A stretch of DNA of 64,000 bases from Conus ventricosus (taxonomy: Eukaryota; Mollusca; Gastropoda; Neogastropoda; Conidae): positions 20,942,956 to 21,006,955 of the forward strand of contig CM031601.1 in assembly GCA_018398815.1 (NCBI GenBank). The letters run 5' to 3'. Position 1 is the stretch's first letter. Every line of letters starts with the position of its first letter. The position numbers were made by a program, and so were the translations under genes. The notes under the pieces are model-generated. The model was not told the DNA's origin and did not search any database. It saw nothing but the letters and a program-made list of their open reading frames with translations. Of this stretch, positions 1-12,272 are shown piece after piece.

Positions 1-395
1 AGTCACGCCTACACGCCTTACTCTCTGTGGTGGTCGATTGGTCATTTAATTGATTAGCTAGATTTCACCCCCACCACACACTACCTTCCCCCCCTTTCCT
101 ACTTAACTGGCGCCGTGTGGCTTAAGTCGTGGGCACTGGTCACTCTAAATTGGCTAGATGAGTCTGGCCCAGGCACTGAGATCGGTCCGGGCAGACATCG
201 AGGCGTCGGTCAAACGGCTTAGTCTGTCTGGGTGGGTCGGACCATCTCCGTGAAGGATGAGAATTAGCCTCCCCCTTGTGCCCAAATTGGCTGAGGTGAT
301 GCTTGAAGGCGTCGGGATGTCTGAGTTTGGACTTATGTCCAGTTGAAGTGGCCGGCGACGGACCACACTTTGGTTGTGTTGAATTTTGACCGTGA

Positions 396-397
<2 letters not shown>

Positions 398-454
<57 letters not shown>
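398..454. repeat. (TG)n microsatellite
   Basis: Uninterrupted TG dinucleotide tract followed by a short CG/CA-rich alternation. The histidine/threonine-rich reading frames across it are low-complexity translation of the repeat. The rest of 1-860 shows no recognisable gene or element. Confidence 0.95.
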
Positions 455-455
<1 letters not shown>

Positions 456-861
456 ACGCGCACGCGTGTGAATGTGTGCATTTGCTGGTGTGAGAGTGTA
501 CTTGAGGGTGGGAATATATGTGTGCGTGACAAGTTGTAACTTAATTCCGTCCACTGTCACATGAAAATAGTTGTCGGGAAGCATATGTCTAGTTAAAAAA
601 AAAGCCTGAAAATGTCGGTATTTCCGGATGGTGTTTTTGTTGTTGTTTGTTTTGTTTATTGTCTCCATCAGCAGGAACGTGACCATAAGTTGTGTTGAAG
701 ATAGTTAGATTAACTTGCTGGTACTTAAGTCCTAATTGAATTTCGTCTGCCAATGCTGTAACCTTTGTTACGACCACGTTGGACTACCCAACTGCCAGAA
801 CAGGTAGGTGCTCAGATCAGGCAAGCAGCGTTCAACATGGTGAAGCTCTGCAAAGGGGCAG

Positions 862-2062
862 GTGATATATCCACTTCTGACAAGTCACATACCCAAGTCC
901 TGACAAGTCATACTTCCTGACGAGACATACCCAAGTCCTGACAAGTCATACTTCCTGACAAGTCACATACCCAAGTCCTGACAAGTCATACTTCCTGACA
1001 AGTCACATACCCAAGTCCTGACAAGTCATACTTCCTGACAAGTCACATACCCAAGTCCTGACAAGTCATACTTCCTGACAAGACACATACCCAAGTCCTG
1101 ACAAGTCATACTTCCTGACAAGACACATACCCAAGTCCTGACAAGTCATACTTCCTGACAAGTCACATACCCAAGTCCTGACAAGTCATACTTCCTGACA
1201 CGTCACATACCCAAGTCCTGACAAGTCATATTCCTGACAAGACACATACCCAAGTCCTGACAAGTCATACTTCCTGACAAGTCACATACCCAAGTCCTGA
1301 CAAGTCATACTTCCTGACAAGTCACATACCCAAGTCCTGACAAGTCATACTTCCTGACAAGTCACATTCCCAAGTCCCGACAAGTCATACGTCCTGACAA
1401 GTTACATACCCAAGTCCTGACAAGTCATACTTCCTGACAAGTCACATACCCAAGTCCTGACAAGTCATACTTCCTGACAAGTTACACACCCAAGTCCTGA
1501 CAAGATATACTTCCTGACAAGACACATACCCAAGTCCTGATAAGTCATACTTCCTGACAAGTCACCCATGAGTGACACGTCACATACCCAAGTCCTGACA
1601 AGTCATTCCCAAGTGCTGACAAGTCAAACTTCCTGACAACCCACGTTCTGACAAATGCATGCTTCCTGACAAGCTGCATATCCACTCCCTAACAAGCTAC
1701 ATACTCCTAACAAGCACATACTTCCTGACAAGCTACATACTCCCTGACAAGCTACATACTCCCTAACAAGCACATGCTTCCTGACAAGCTACATATTCCC
1801 TGACAAGCACATACTCCCTGACAAGCTACATACTCCCTGACAAGCCACATACTCCCTGACAAGCCACATACTCCCTGACAAGCCACATACTCCCTGACAA
1901 GCACATACTTCCTGACAAGCTACATACTCCCTGACAAACACATAATCCCTGACAAACACTCCCTGACAAGCACATACTCCCTGACAAACACTCCCTGACA
2001 AGCACATACTCCCTGACAAGCTACATACCCACTTCCTTACAAGTCACATACCCACTTCTTTC
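862..2062. repeat. 40-bp minisatellite with a diverged 19-20-bp tail
   Basis: From about 862 to 1,600 a unit of about 40 bp is repeated head to tail; each unit is itself a dimer of two related 20-mers around the core CCTGACAAGTCA. From about 1,640 to 2,062 the array continues as a diverged form built on CCCTGACAAGC plus TACATA, with single-motif slippage. There is no coding signal. Confidence 0.93.
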
Positions 2063-3040
2063 TGATTTATCATTGTACAGTATGTCCGGCTTCAAGTCCA
2101 GAGACACATGGTCATTAGCCGGTGATTTTTTGAAAACAGCCCAGTTTTCATTAACCTATTTTTGATGTTGTCCGAATGACGCCGAGCAACACTTGAATGA
2201 CATGCAAGACTGTGCAATTGAACACCAGGTAATCCAACGAAATTCACAGCTCTTTGTCCAGTATGGCAAGTGATTTGAAAAGTAACTGTTTTTAACCATG
2301 CTTTGTGATATTGCGATGCACTGCGTTTCTTTCAAATTGGTGAATATTGAATTGGAGTTGGTAATAAAATGAAAAACCTTACAACATGTCTCTGTTGTGT
2401 TGTTGTACTGTTTCACTTGTTGCAGTTGAACACTATTTAACACAAACGCAATGTCATGTCCGTGCAAGGTCAAATGTGAGTTGATATACAGCTGGCTTGT
2501 AAAGTGCTTTAAATTTATTTTATCTTAAAAAGTTTAAGTACTGCATCCTCCAAACATGAACAAACAAATCACAAGACAAAACATAACGCGTTTCGACCTC
2601 ATAGGTCTCCTTCAGACAAGATAGGATAACAAAAATGAAAAACGAGCAATCACATATCTCGTAAAATTCGGCGCAAGATGGGCTTTGAGTTTGTTTGAAT
2701 CTGTGATGATGTTGCCTGTTTTAGTCATAACACTGACACAAATGCTGATCACCAAAAAGCATTCATGTCAACTCGTGAGGTAATAATTTATAACTGCATT
2801 TTATTGAACACCAGTGCAGCGACATGGCGTTGGCATCTTCAGAATCCAACTGAACCAGACTATCGCCAGTGAAAAAAGTTTCTTTTTTTGAATAGACGAG
2901 TTTGATAGAGATCCCATCTTCAAGGGAGGGTGCATGAGTTCAGAACCAACGTGCAGACACTCATTTGTTACATGATAATGACTCTGTTCTTAGGCCTGCT
3001 GAGAGCGATGGAATAATTTGTCAAAGATGTGAAAGAATGA
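2063..3040. other. Non-coding stretch, no gene recognised
   Basis: Unique-looking sequence without a convincing ORF or splice-flanked exon. It contains one short hairpin motif at 2,586-2,615 on the minus strand, listed separately. Confidence 0.5.
2586..2615 (-). ncRNA. Hammerhead-like hairpin motif (fragment of a dispersed element)
   Basis: Read on the minus strand, a CTGAAGG start is followed by a 5-bp stem (GACCT/AGGTC, loop ATG), then GAAA and the palindrome CGCG. The same module, on the opposite strand, occurs at 20,090-20,120. Hammerhead ribozymes have the order CUGANGA - stem II - GAAA - stem III. Here the ninth core base and the spacing deviate, so activity is doubtful. I treat it as a diverged copy of a repeat family end. 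Confidence 0.4.
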
Positions 3041-3047
3041 AGTGGGG

Positions 3048-3540
3048 GAGGTAAGGTAAGGTAATGTTGTTTATAGCCCAGCTGACCGCAATATCAGGGC
3101 TGTTGGTGCGTTGAAGTCAACTCGCAAGTAATTAAAAAAAAATTCACACAATCTTAAAAACACTTCTCAAAACACACTAGAAACTTCGTCTAAAAGCTTT
3201 CTTCTGTAAAATCTTGTTTAAAAAAAAAAAAAATCTCTTGCAGAAAATCAAAGATCATATCAGGTGGGACAGCTTTGAACAAGGTTTTCATGGAATCTTC
3301 TGTAACGTGTTTATGTCTCAAACCGTGCAAGTTCCAACACTCTAGAAGACTATGTTTCACTGTGAGTGGTGCATGACATGGAATGCACCACGGAGCTTCT
3401 TCACCTTATAAAAGATAAGAATGAGTGTAAAACGAGTGGCCTGTATGCAAACGGCACAAGACTGCTTCTTCTTTACGGCTGCCTCGGAAACATGGTAAAA
3501 TTCTGTCAGGTTTGGACGGATACTTAATAGTTTGCTATCC
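3048..3540 (-). mobile_element. 3' end of a non-LTR retrotransposon (RNase H-type LINE), fragment
   Basis: On the minus strand this matches, over its whole length, the last part of the LINE at 23,990-24,430: the same C-terminal zinc-finger-like region (ACATGGAATGCACCACGG region around 3,375-3,400), the 3' UTR phrase about the 'AGCTGACCGCA' block, and a short tail of GGTAA units at 3,051-3,065, which is (TTACC)n in the sense direction. It is 5'-truncated, as LINE copies normally are, and the reading frame is broken. A poly-G run of about 17 follows at 3,576-3,592. Confidence 0.75.
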
Positions 3541-3771
3541 GTCAGAAGTGGGGGATAAAGCAACAGAAAACATGGGGGGGGGGGGGGGGGGGCTGGATTA
3601 CTTGCAGATAGGCGTAATGAGACACTGTGCTGCAGGAACATTACGTGAGAGATCAACTTTCTTTGGCATTTTTGTGTACATGGTTCATAGTCCGGGTTCA
3701 GTGACTTCTTTCTCCACTCTCACTCTACCACCCCCTCCCCCCACATACACACACCTCTCTCTCTCTGTCAA
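3541..3771. other. Non-coding spacer with a poly-G run
   Basis: Short unique spacer between the LINE fragment and the CA tract. The G homopolymer at about 3,576-3,592 is the only structure seen. Confidence 0.5.
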
Positions 3772-3892
3772 ACACACACACACACGCACGCACGCATACA
3801 CACTCACACACACGCACACACACACACACACACAGAGTAACCGCTGATCTTCTTTTACCTATACGCATACATACTCATCCCTTCCCTCTTTC

Positions 3893-3946
<54 letters not shown>
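3772..3946. repeat. (CA)n microsatellite, insertion site of the LTR element
   Basis: Two CA tracts (about 3,772-3,836 and 3,897-3,943). The LTR retrotransposon starts directly after the second, and a CA tract resumes at 12,273 on its far side, so the element sits inside one microsatellite. Confidence 0.93.
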
Positions 3947-6115
3947 TGTCACGACCGACCCCTGGAGGTCTGCCCTGACAGGATCGGTCTAGGTGGGAGT
4001 GAAGGGAGTGACTGACCTCATACGCTCCGCAAGAGACCACACAATAAAGATTACGATACAACACCCCATTTATTCACACCAGCCAAATAAACATTCCAAC
4101 ACACGCACCATGCACGATCACAATCAAGCACTCCAACGCACACAACATGCACAATCACAATCAAGCACTCCCACACCCACAACATGCACGATTATAAATA
4201 AATATTTCGCCATACGACGTACACAATCACAATTACAGCATTCCAGCACATATGACATATACACAATTATAAAGAAATATTTCCAGTATCGATCCTTTCT
4301 CACACCATGGAGTGCGTCCACATCCCTGCCCCTGTCAAGTCCGCTGGGAGCACCCTGTCGCACTAGGTGCTCCGAGCCGGGTTGGTTCTCGCAGGGAGTC
4401 GCCCAAAGCCGACACCCTCGACTCCCAAGCGGGCAGTGAAGAGCGTGTCCCGGGGGGGGGGGGGGGGGGGGACTAGCTGTTACTGGAGGTCCTGGACGGG
4501 GTCCAGGCCGGCCAGTCAAGACGGCGGGCTCCTCTAGCAGTCCACGGTCCCGACCAAGGCGTGGCCTCGACCAGCGCGTGGCACCATCCCGTCCGTGGTC
4601 TCAGCCAGAACGTGGCCTCGACCAGCACGTGGCACCATCCAGTTCGTGCTCCAGGTGAAGCCCCCGGGAGGGGGGAGGACGTAGCTGGGAGGAGAGTCGG
4701 AGAGGAGGAAAAGAAGAAGGAAGGAGGAAGGAAGAAGGGTACTGGAACCCTGCCGTCAGTACAGTCTGACCATTGCTGTCAAGTCTCAACAGCCACTCGC
4801 ATGATGGGCGAGGGGAAGTGCATCAAACGCACACAGTAAACCCATTGAATCAAGTTTTCTCACACAATGCAGGCAAAAGACTGAAACAAATCAACAGGCC
4901 CAAAACAAAAAGAACTACTTCCCCCTTCCTCCCCACTCCCCTTTAAACCTTTTTCCCTTTCCCTGGGAAAAAAACCCCAACCAGCGACCATCGCTCAAAA
5001 AACTGCCACCACATTTGAAAAATAGCAATTCAATGGCAAAAAACTGTCACACTTTAAAAACACTTTTCCAAAACAACAAAAATCTCCAACCCGAAACCGA
5101 ACGAAAAATCATCGAAAGGGCACGCCCGCGAACAAAAAAACCGCTCTCCTTGCAAAACACAAACAACGGTGGCCAAAGGGAAAAAAAAACCGGGGCGAAT
5201 GGGACGGGGGGCGGACGAGCAGACCAAGCAATTTCCCAAAACCCCTGAATCACCGGGTTCCCTCCCTTTCCCCCACCGACAAAAACCGCATCACCAAAGC
5301 AAAACGGGAGAAAGAATTTTGGAAAAAAATTAAAAAGGGGCCGGGTTAAAGATTTAAATTTAACCAAAAAAAAGGGTTTTCACCCCAAATATTTCTTTTA
5401 AAAAAAATTTTTTCGAAAAAAAAAGAAAATTGCGCAAAAGAAAGACAACCCGGGCAAAACAAAAACCCAAAATCAAAACAAACAGACCACGAAACTGATG
5501 CTTACCAGCTACCCGGGGGTTGACCCCGAAGGGGCGGGTAAAAGGAAACTCTCTCAAAACCCTCTGCCCGCGAAGGCAGAGGCGAAAGATCGGAAACAAA
5601 GAAATGATGCCCCCTTCCTACGGGGCCGACGCAGGAAGGGAAAGGGTACTGACTGTACCCCTCGATGATAGGTAAAAAACCAGGGCTGGAGCAGGCGCCC
5701 CCAGAGACATCTTCCGCTCGAGTGAAGAGCAAACCCCCCCCGCAATGGGGCCAACATGCCAAAGCGCGTCACAGAGTGGGGGCATTTCTTCAAACTAAAA
5801 GAAACGAGAACCCTGCGACCGGGAAAAAGACAGGCGAGAGGCCGAAAAAGACAGAAATTTCGAGAGAAAGGTAAAAAAAAAACCCGGGCCCCCCCTGAAC
5901 TGCAGGATGAATTTGCACGGGCGGTTTGGGAAAAGAGAGAGAGAAAGGAAAAACAAACCGAATTGAGCTGAACCCCACCCCAAAGGGGCAACTGCACCCA
6001 AAAACCACCCAAGGGACGGAAACACGACAACAGCAACGGGCAATAAACAAATAAGTAAAATTTCCCCCACCCTAGGTGGGTCGAACTCCTAGGCCTCGTG
6101 ACAAAACCCCCGACA
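3947..6115. repeat. Left LTR
   Basis: It starts at TGTCACGACC after the CA tract. The first part, to about 4,900, is clean and aligns with 10,133-11,060. The second part, 4,910-6,115, is homopolymer-stretched but aligns with the clean copy at 11,130-12,272, for example the 'GGACAGAGGCGAAGAT' region and the 'CCTAGGTGGGTCGAA' block near the end. A poly-G tract lies at about 4,450-4,470. An AATAAAG at about 4,042 could be a polyadenylation signal. ORFs inside it have no family resemblance and I leave them out. Confidence 0.78.
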
Positions 6116-9100
6116 AAAAACCCCCCTTCTAAAAAAAATCCCGTTTCTTGAGATACATTTCTCCCCTTTTAAAATTGTCCCCCATGTGCAAAATTCACAA
6201 CAAAAGGGACCGAAAACCCCAAATCTCTGTGAACGGGCAGAGTACCAAAAACCCAAAACCAAAAAATTTTAAAGATAGAAACACACCGAGAAATCCCAAT
6301 AACCCCACAATTTTTCAAACAACAAAACGAACCTTCCAACCCCGAAAGAAACCAAACCGAACCATTGGGGGGAATTTCCCCTTTTGTTAACATCACGAAT
6401 GAAAAAACCCTTTTCCCCCACCTGATACAGAGACCAAAAAAGGGGTAAAACCCTTTTTTGGGGGAGGTGTCCCTCTGACTTAAATTTTTCCCAAAAGCAA
6501 AAAACGGGGCTCGGGAAAAATTCCCCAACCGTAAAAACGGGAAAACCCCTTTATATGACGGAAAAGGAACCAGACTCAGCACCCACTGCCAAAACCCTGA
6601 TCGGCCCACTGACTGGCCGTATCCGGCCCCGCCGGAGAGGGTTTTGAACGCCCCCCCGTTTCAAACTTCCGGCCCAAAAAACTTCTTTGGGGCCCCCCAG
6701 TGCGCTTTCCAAAAAAAGCCTGAAGATTCCCCCAAAAGTAGGGGCATCGATAGTCCTAACCCGGGGCAGCCCCCTGTGTATCGACTCCCAGATTCTACCA
6801 CCTTAAACCCAAGTGTAGGGGGGGACCCGATCGAAGGAGGAAATTTAAAGGGGCCCCCAAACCCGGCACCCCAAAACCCTTTCTGAATGCCCCCCCAACC
6901 CCCTGGCCTGACCCTAGGGAAAACGCTCAAGCTTCCCCCTTTGGCGGTTTCCGTTGGCAGCAAACGCCCAACCGGGGGGCAGTAAATTCCAAAACCCTTT
7001 AGTTTACCCGGCCAGAAAAAACCTTCCTAAAATCGCTCGAGAGTCCCCCTTGGGAGCCCAAAGACCACCCCCTGGGGGAAACGTGGGCCGCCGGAGGACA
7101 GAACCCCCCAACTTTGGGGAACAACAACCCGCTTGGCCCCAAAAAGAAAAAGCCTGATGGAAACCCAAAAAAGGAAACCCCCTTTTGGAGCTTGAAGCTC
7201 ACCTTGGCCCTGTTTGGGCAGACCCGAGCGGGAACCCACCACCAGTTGTCGCAGGGGGTTGGGGCATCCAAGTCCCTGGCCAGAAACGGATAAAGCAAAA
7301 GGATCGGCCCCTTTCCCCAAAAACCCGTCAGAGATCGGGGGAGAACGGGACGCAATTCCCTTTTTCCTGCTTCTTAAACTTTTGGGGCGGTGGGGACTCC
7401 CACACACGCCTGTACGGGCAATCCGTAAACACGGACTGACTGCGTTTCCCTTTTGGGGAAGGTGATAGTAACCCTATGGGAAAAGGGGGTACAGGGGGGC
7501 TCCAAACCCCGAAAGGGCCCCAAAACTTTCCCCCCCGAAGAAAGGGGGGGGAGATGGAAAAAAGTCCCAAAAAACGGGTGGAGGTAAAACCCCTCCAACC
7601 CGCCCAACCCCATAACCAAACGCCCCCGCCGGGGCCTTTGGGGAAACTAAACCTTATCAACAAAGTCGTTTTTATGCCCTGAACCCCGATGGGTTTGACC
7701 AAGGAGGGAAAAACCCAAAAGAGAGAAACACTGGGCACTCTGAAAAACACCAGAAGCGGGAGGGGGCCCCCCCTTACCGAGGGACGGGGGAAAGTTGGGA
7801 AAAGGGCCCGCCCCACCCTACCCCGCGGCTTTGGGGCAATCTTTCCCAATGTGGGGCCCGGGCGACCACAAAGAAAACAAAAGCCGGGGGGGCTGAAATC
7901 CCCCCATGAACCCGCCTGGGCCCTTTTTCACAACCCACTTTGCAGTTGTCGGGACCCTTTTAGGGTATTAAAACCTGGGAGGGGTTCCTCTTTCCCTATC
8001 TGGGCCATGCCCCCTAAGCCCCGCGAGCTTCACAAACACCTCAGCGGTGTTTAATCGGGGAGCCCCCGAAACCTGAAAGGGGGCTGTTCCCCGCCTAAAC
8101 CGGGGCCTCAACACCCGGGGACCCAGTGTTTTTGAGCTTTTTCAAAGAGGATCAGATCCCCCAGCTCCAACTTAGCAAAAATTTACGCCAGTACCCTAAA
8201 AGTTTTGCGCACCAAACACCAAACTGCACGAAGGTCCCCGGGCAATTTTTCTTCCCCAAAAAAGGACCTGAACTTCCCCTCCTGTAAATTTTTCTGGGTA
8301 AGGTTTGGGAAAAGCTTTCGCAGGGGGCCCAAATGCAAAGTCTGCATAAGACGCAAACCCTTTCCCAATTTTGGGGTTTAACCCCAAAACCCCCCTTTCA
8401 GCAACCCAAAAAAAAAGAAAAAAAAAGGGGCTACCTTTTGTTCCCTCAACAATTTGGGAAAAACAACAACCCGGCCAAAAAAGTTTTTAAGAACTTTTCA
8501 AGCCTTTACTAGGTTTTGAACTCTGGGAAACTTTAACTTGGGGCCCCCAAAAACCCATCAACCCCCTTTTGATTAACCCCCCGAAATTCCCGATCGGGAG
8601 ACCGCGAAAAAATTTTTTCCATCCCCCCTACGCAGAGCCTCCATCCGCTATTTCTTCCCCCCCGGAGGGCTTCCTGCCTAGCAGCCCCTCCCCACCTGAC
8701 GGGAGCCTCCCCCCTTAAACCCGAGCCCCCTTCTTCCTTTCGAAAGGGGCCCCGTCCGGGCAGCCCTTCTCTTTCGCCATAGCCTCTTTCCCCATGCATA
8801 ATCTCCGTCCCGTCAACTCCTCTCTGCGCAGAGCCCTCCTTTTCTAAACAAAACCTCCTCCCTACGCTCTTCCCCCACGGGGGGCCTCATCCTTTCCCCT
8901 CGCTGTCGCTCCAGAAAAATAAGGACAGAAAGGGGATATCCTGAGCGGGGTTTCCCCCACTCCCGAACCGGGAGGGTGGGCCCGTCTTTACCCCGTCCCC
9001 TTTGGGGCCGACCTTACCATGAGGAAAAATCTCCCCGGGGGGATACTCCCCTTTCGAGGGGAAGGGCCTGGAGAGGGGAAAGGTTTTGGTCTCTTTTGGG

Positions 9101-10132
9101 GCCCACCCAGAAGCCCCTAGATTGCTTCGCATGCACTGGCGCTTCCGGCTGAAGTGCCATTTGGGGTCCCCCAAAAGGAAACCCCCCCCCGGGGGAAGAG
9201 GAAATAAAAAATACCACGGGCTAACCCGCTACAGCACTTGGGAAAAAGGGAAAGTTTAAACCCGGGGGCCAATTCGGGGACTAAAAAATAAGGGGCTAAA
9301 AATTTAAAATTTTTAATAAACCCTTTTTCTTCGACGCCCGCGCGCCATACCAAACCCGCGCCGGGCCCTCGCCATGACAACAAAAAACCCCACAGTTTTT
9401 TCCAAAAAAAGGGGAAAAAAAAAATTCCACCAAAAGAAAAAAAAAAAAAAATAATTTTTTTGGGGGGTGTGTATAGGGGTTTTTATGTGTTTGTGGCGTG
9501 TGTGCGGGCAAGTTCCGGCGCTCCCACTCGGGGAACACCGGGGCCAAAAAGCACACAACAGTGTGGTGGGGCCACCGAAAAAAAAACAAAAAAAAAAACT
9601 ATGGTTTCCGGTTTCCCCCCCTCTGGGAACAAACCCCGCTCCCACAGCACGAGCAACAGGGTTTTGGGGCTGGCCGAAAAAAAAACCAAAAAAAAAACCT
9701 AAACAAACGGGGTCCCAAAAGAAAAAAAAAACACACTAAACGGGCCCAACAACCCCCCGTACTTAACAACCGGGAGAGAGAAAAAAAAAAAAAAGAAAAT
9801 GGCTAAATACCCAAAACAGGAATGGAAGACGGGGCGGGAAAAGAAGGGGAAAAACTAAAGGCCCTTTCCTGGTGAGGGACCCGCGGAAGGAGGTCTGGAC
9901 GCGGGGCGACTCCCCCTTTGGGCCACCTCGAAAATCCCGAGTCAAGCCGGGTGTTCCCCGCGGCCACAACAAACCCCTTTACGCTAGAGTCACCCCGCCC
10001 AAACCCCCCCCGGGAAAAAACACGACAAACTGACAAAAAAAAAACAAAACAGGGCAAAACCAAAAAAAGGTTTCTCTTTCGAAACGAGAGAGAGACAGCC
10101 AGAGCCCTTTAATCCCGGACAGCCCCCACAAT
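6116..10132. other. Internal region of the LTR element, sequence-corrupted
   Basis: About 4 kb between the LTRs. Runs of A, C, G and T are expanded to 3-8 bases throughout, which breaks every frame. The many ORFs here (glycine/proline/phenylalanine-rich) are products of these runs. I see no primer-binding site, polypurine tract or protein motif that survives. Confidence 0.6.
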
Positions 10133-12272
10133 TGTCCCGACCGACCCCTGGGGGGCTGCCCTGACCAGGACGTTTAAAAGGGGAAGTGAAGGGAGTGACG
10201 ACCTCATACGCCTTCCGCAAGGGGACCCCACAAAAAAGATTACGAAACAACAAAACCCCCAATTTTTTCAAAACCACCAAATAAACAAACCAACACAAAG
10301 CCCAAGCCCATCACAATCAACACTCCAAAGCCCAAAAACAACATGCACAATCACAACAACACTCCCCCCACCCACAACATTCACGATTAAAAAAAAAATT
10401 TCGCCAACGACGTACACAATCACAATTAAAAGCATTCCCAACACATATTACATTTTAACCCCAAATTTTAAAGAAATATTTTCCCCGTATCGACCTTCTC
10501 ACCCATGGAGTCGTCCCCATCCCTGCCCCCGTCAATTTCCCTGGGAGCACCCCTTTGCACTAGGGCTCCGGAGCCGGGGTTTGGTTTTCGCAGGGGGTCC
10601 CCCCAAAAGCCACCCCCTCGACCCCAAGCGGCAGTGAAAACGTGTCCCGGGGGGGGGGGGGGGGGGACGTAGCTTTTACTGGAGGGCCTGGACGGGGGCC
10701 CCGGCCCGGGGCCCGTTTCCCCCCCCCCGACGGCGCTCCCTTTTAGCATTTCCAAAGGGCCCGACCAAGGGGTGGGCCCCGGGCCAGCGCGTTTGGGACC
10801 CCTTTCCCCTCCGGGTCTCAGCCAGAACGTGGCCACACCAGCACGGGCACCATCCAAATTTGTGTCCAGGGGAAACCCCCGGGAGGGGGGAGGACGTAGC
10901 TGGGAGGAAGTCGGAGAGGGGGAAAAAGAAGAAGGAAGGGGGAAAGGGAAGAAGGGTACGGGGAACCCTGCCGCCAGTACAGTCTGACCATGCTGTCAAG
11001 TCTCAACAGCCACTTCGCATGATGGGCGAGGGAAGTGCATCAAACGCACACAGTAAACCCATTGAATCAAGTCTTCTCACACGATGCAGGCAAAAGACTG
11101 CATCAAATCAACAGGCCACAAAACAATATGAACTATCTTCACCCTTCTCTCACTCACGCTTAACGTTTTTCCTTCCCTAGGAAATAAACCAACACAGCGA
11201 CCATCGCTCAATAACTGCCACCACATTTGCAAATAGCAATTCAATGGCACAACTGTCACACTTTACAAACACATTCAAAACAACACAAATCTCCAACCAC
11301 GCATCCGAACGACAAATCATGCGCAACGCACGCCCGCGAACATAAAACTCGCTCTCCTTGCACACACAAACAGACGGTTGGCCGAAGGATAAAAGTCCGG
11401 CGAATGTGACAGGGCGGACGAGCGAGACCAGCAAGTTCCAACCCTGAATCACCAGGTTCTCTCTCCCTTCCCCACCGACTACCGCATCACCAGATGCATA
11501 AACAGAGAAAGAATTTTTGGAAATAATTTAGAATGGCCAGTTAAAGATTGAATTAACCAAGAAAAGGTTTCACACAATATTTCTCTTACAATTTCGAAAA
11601 CAAAAGAAAATTGCGCAAAAGAGAAGACTAAGCCGGCTAACAACAACAAATCAAAACAAACAGACCACGAAACTGATGCTTACCAGCTACCCGTGGTGAC
11701 CCCGAAGAGGCGGGTCAAAGGACTCTCTCTCTAACCCTCTGTCCAGTCGAGAGGACAGAGGCGAAGATGCGGAAACAGAAGAAATGATGTCCCTCTCCTA
11801 CAGCCGACTGCAGGAATTGAAAGTACTGACTGTACTCTCGATGATAAGGTAAAGAACCAGGACTGGAGCAGGCGCCCCCAGAGACATCTTCCGCTCGAGT
11901 GAAGAGCTAACCTCCCCCAGCAATGGCGGCCAACATGCCATGCTGCGTCACAGAGTGAGCATACTTCAAACTAAAAGAAACGAAGCACGTGCGACAGGTA
12001 AAAAGACAGGCGAGAGGCCGACAGACAGAAAGTTCGAGAGAAAGGTACCGCCACCCGTGAACTTGCAGGATGAATAGCACGGGCGGTGGAATTAGAGAGA
12101 GAGAGAGAGAGAAAGCAAACCGAAGTTGAGCTGAACCACACCAAGTGCAACTGCACCACAAGCCACCCTAAGGGAACGGATAACACGACAACAGCAACGA
12201 CAATAAACAAATAAGTAATTCCGCCACCCTAGGTGGGTCGAACGTCGTAGGCCTCGTGACAAACTCGTGACA
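10133..12272. repeat. Right LTR
   Basis: Direct repeat of 3,947-6,115. Here the first part (to about 10,970) is the damaged one and the rest is clean, the mirror image of the left LTR. This shows that the damage is one continuous block rather than element decay. A poly-G run is at about 10,648-10,666. The end CTCGTGACA runs straight into CACACA at 12,273. Confidence 0.78.

Larger units (their letters stand above)
3947..12272. mobile_element. LTR retrotransposon with long (about 2.15 kb) LTRs
   Basis: The segments 3,947-6,115 and 10,133-12,272 are direct repeats of about 2.15 kb. Both start TGTC(A/C)CGACCGACCCC and end ...CTCGTGACA or a decayed form, so the ends have TG...CA with the short inverted repeat TGTCACGA/TCGTGACA typical of LTRs. 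The pair flanks about 4.0 kb of internal sequence, and the whole sits in a (CA)n tract. I could not recognise gag, protease, RT, RNase H or integrase motifs because 4.9-10.97 kb is damaged by homopolymer inflation. The superfamily (Gypsy, BEL or other) and the coding strand are therefore unknown. A large non-autonomous (LARD-like) element is an alternative. Confidence 0.75.

Noticed and set aside
862..2062. CRISPR-like regular repeat
   Set aside because: Units are contiguous with no unique spacers; the context is eukaryotic.
5502..10063. Many 60-170 residue ORFs in the LTR element
   Set aside because: Frames come from inflated homopolymers; the clean LTR copy at 11.1-12.27 kb does not contain the same ORFs, and no retroelement motif is visible.
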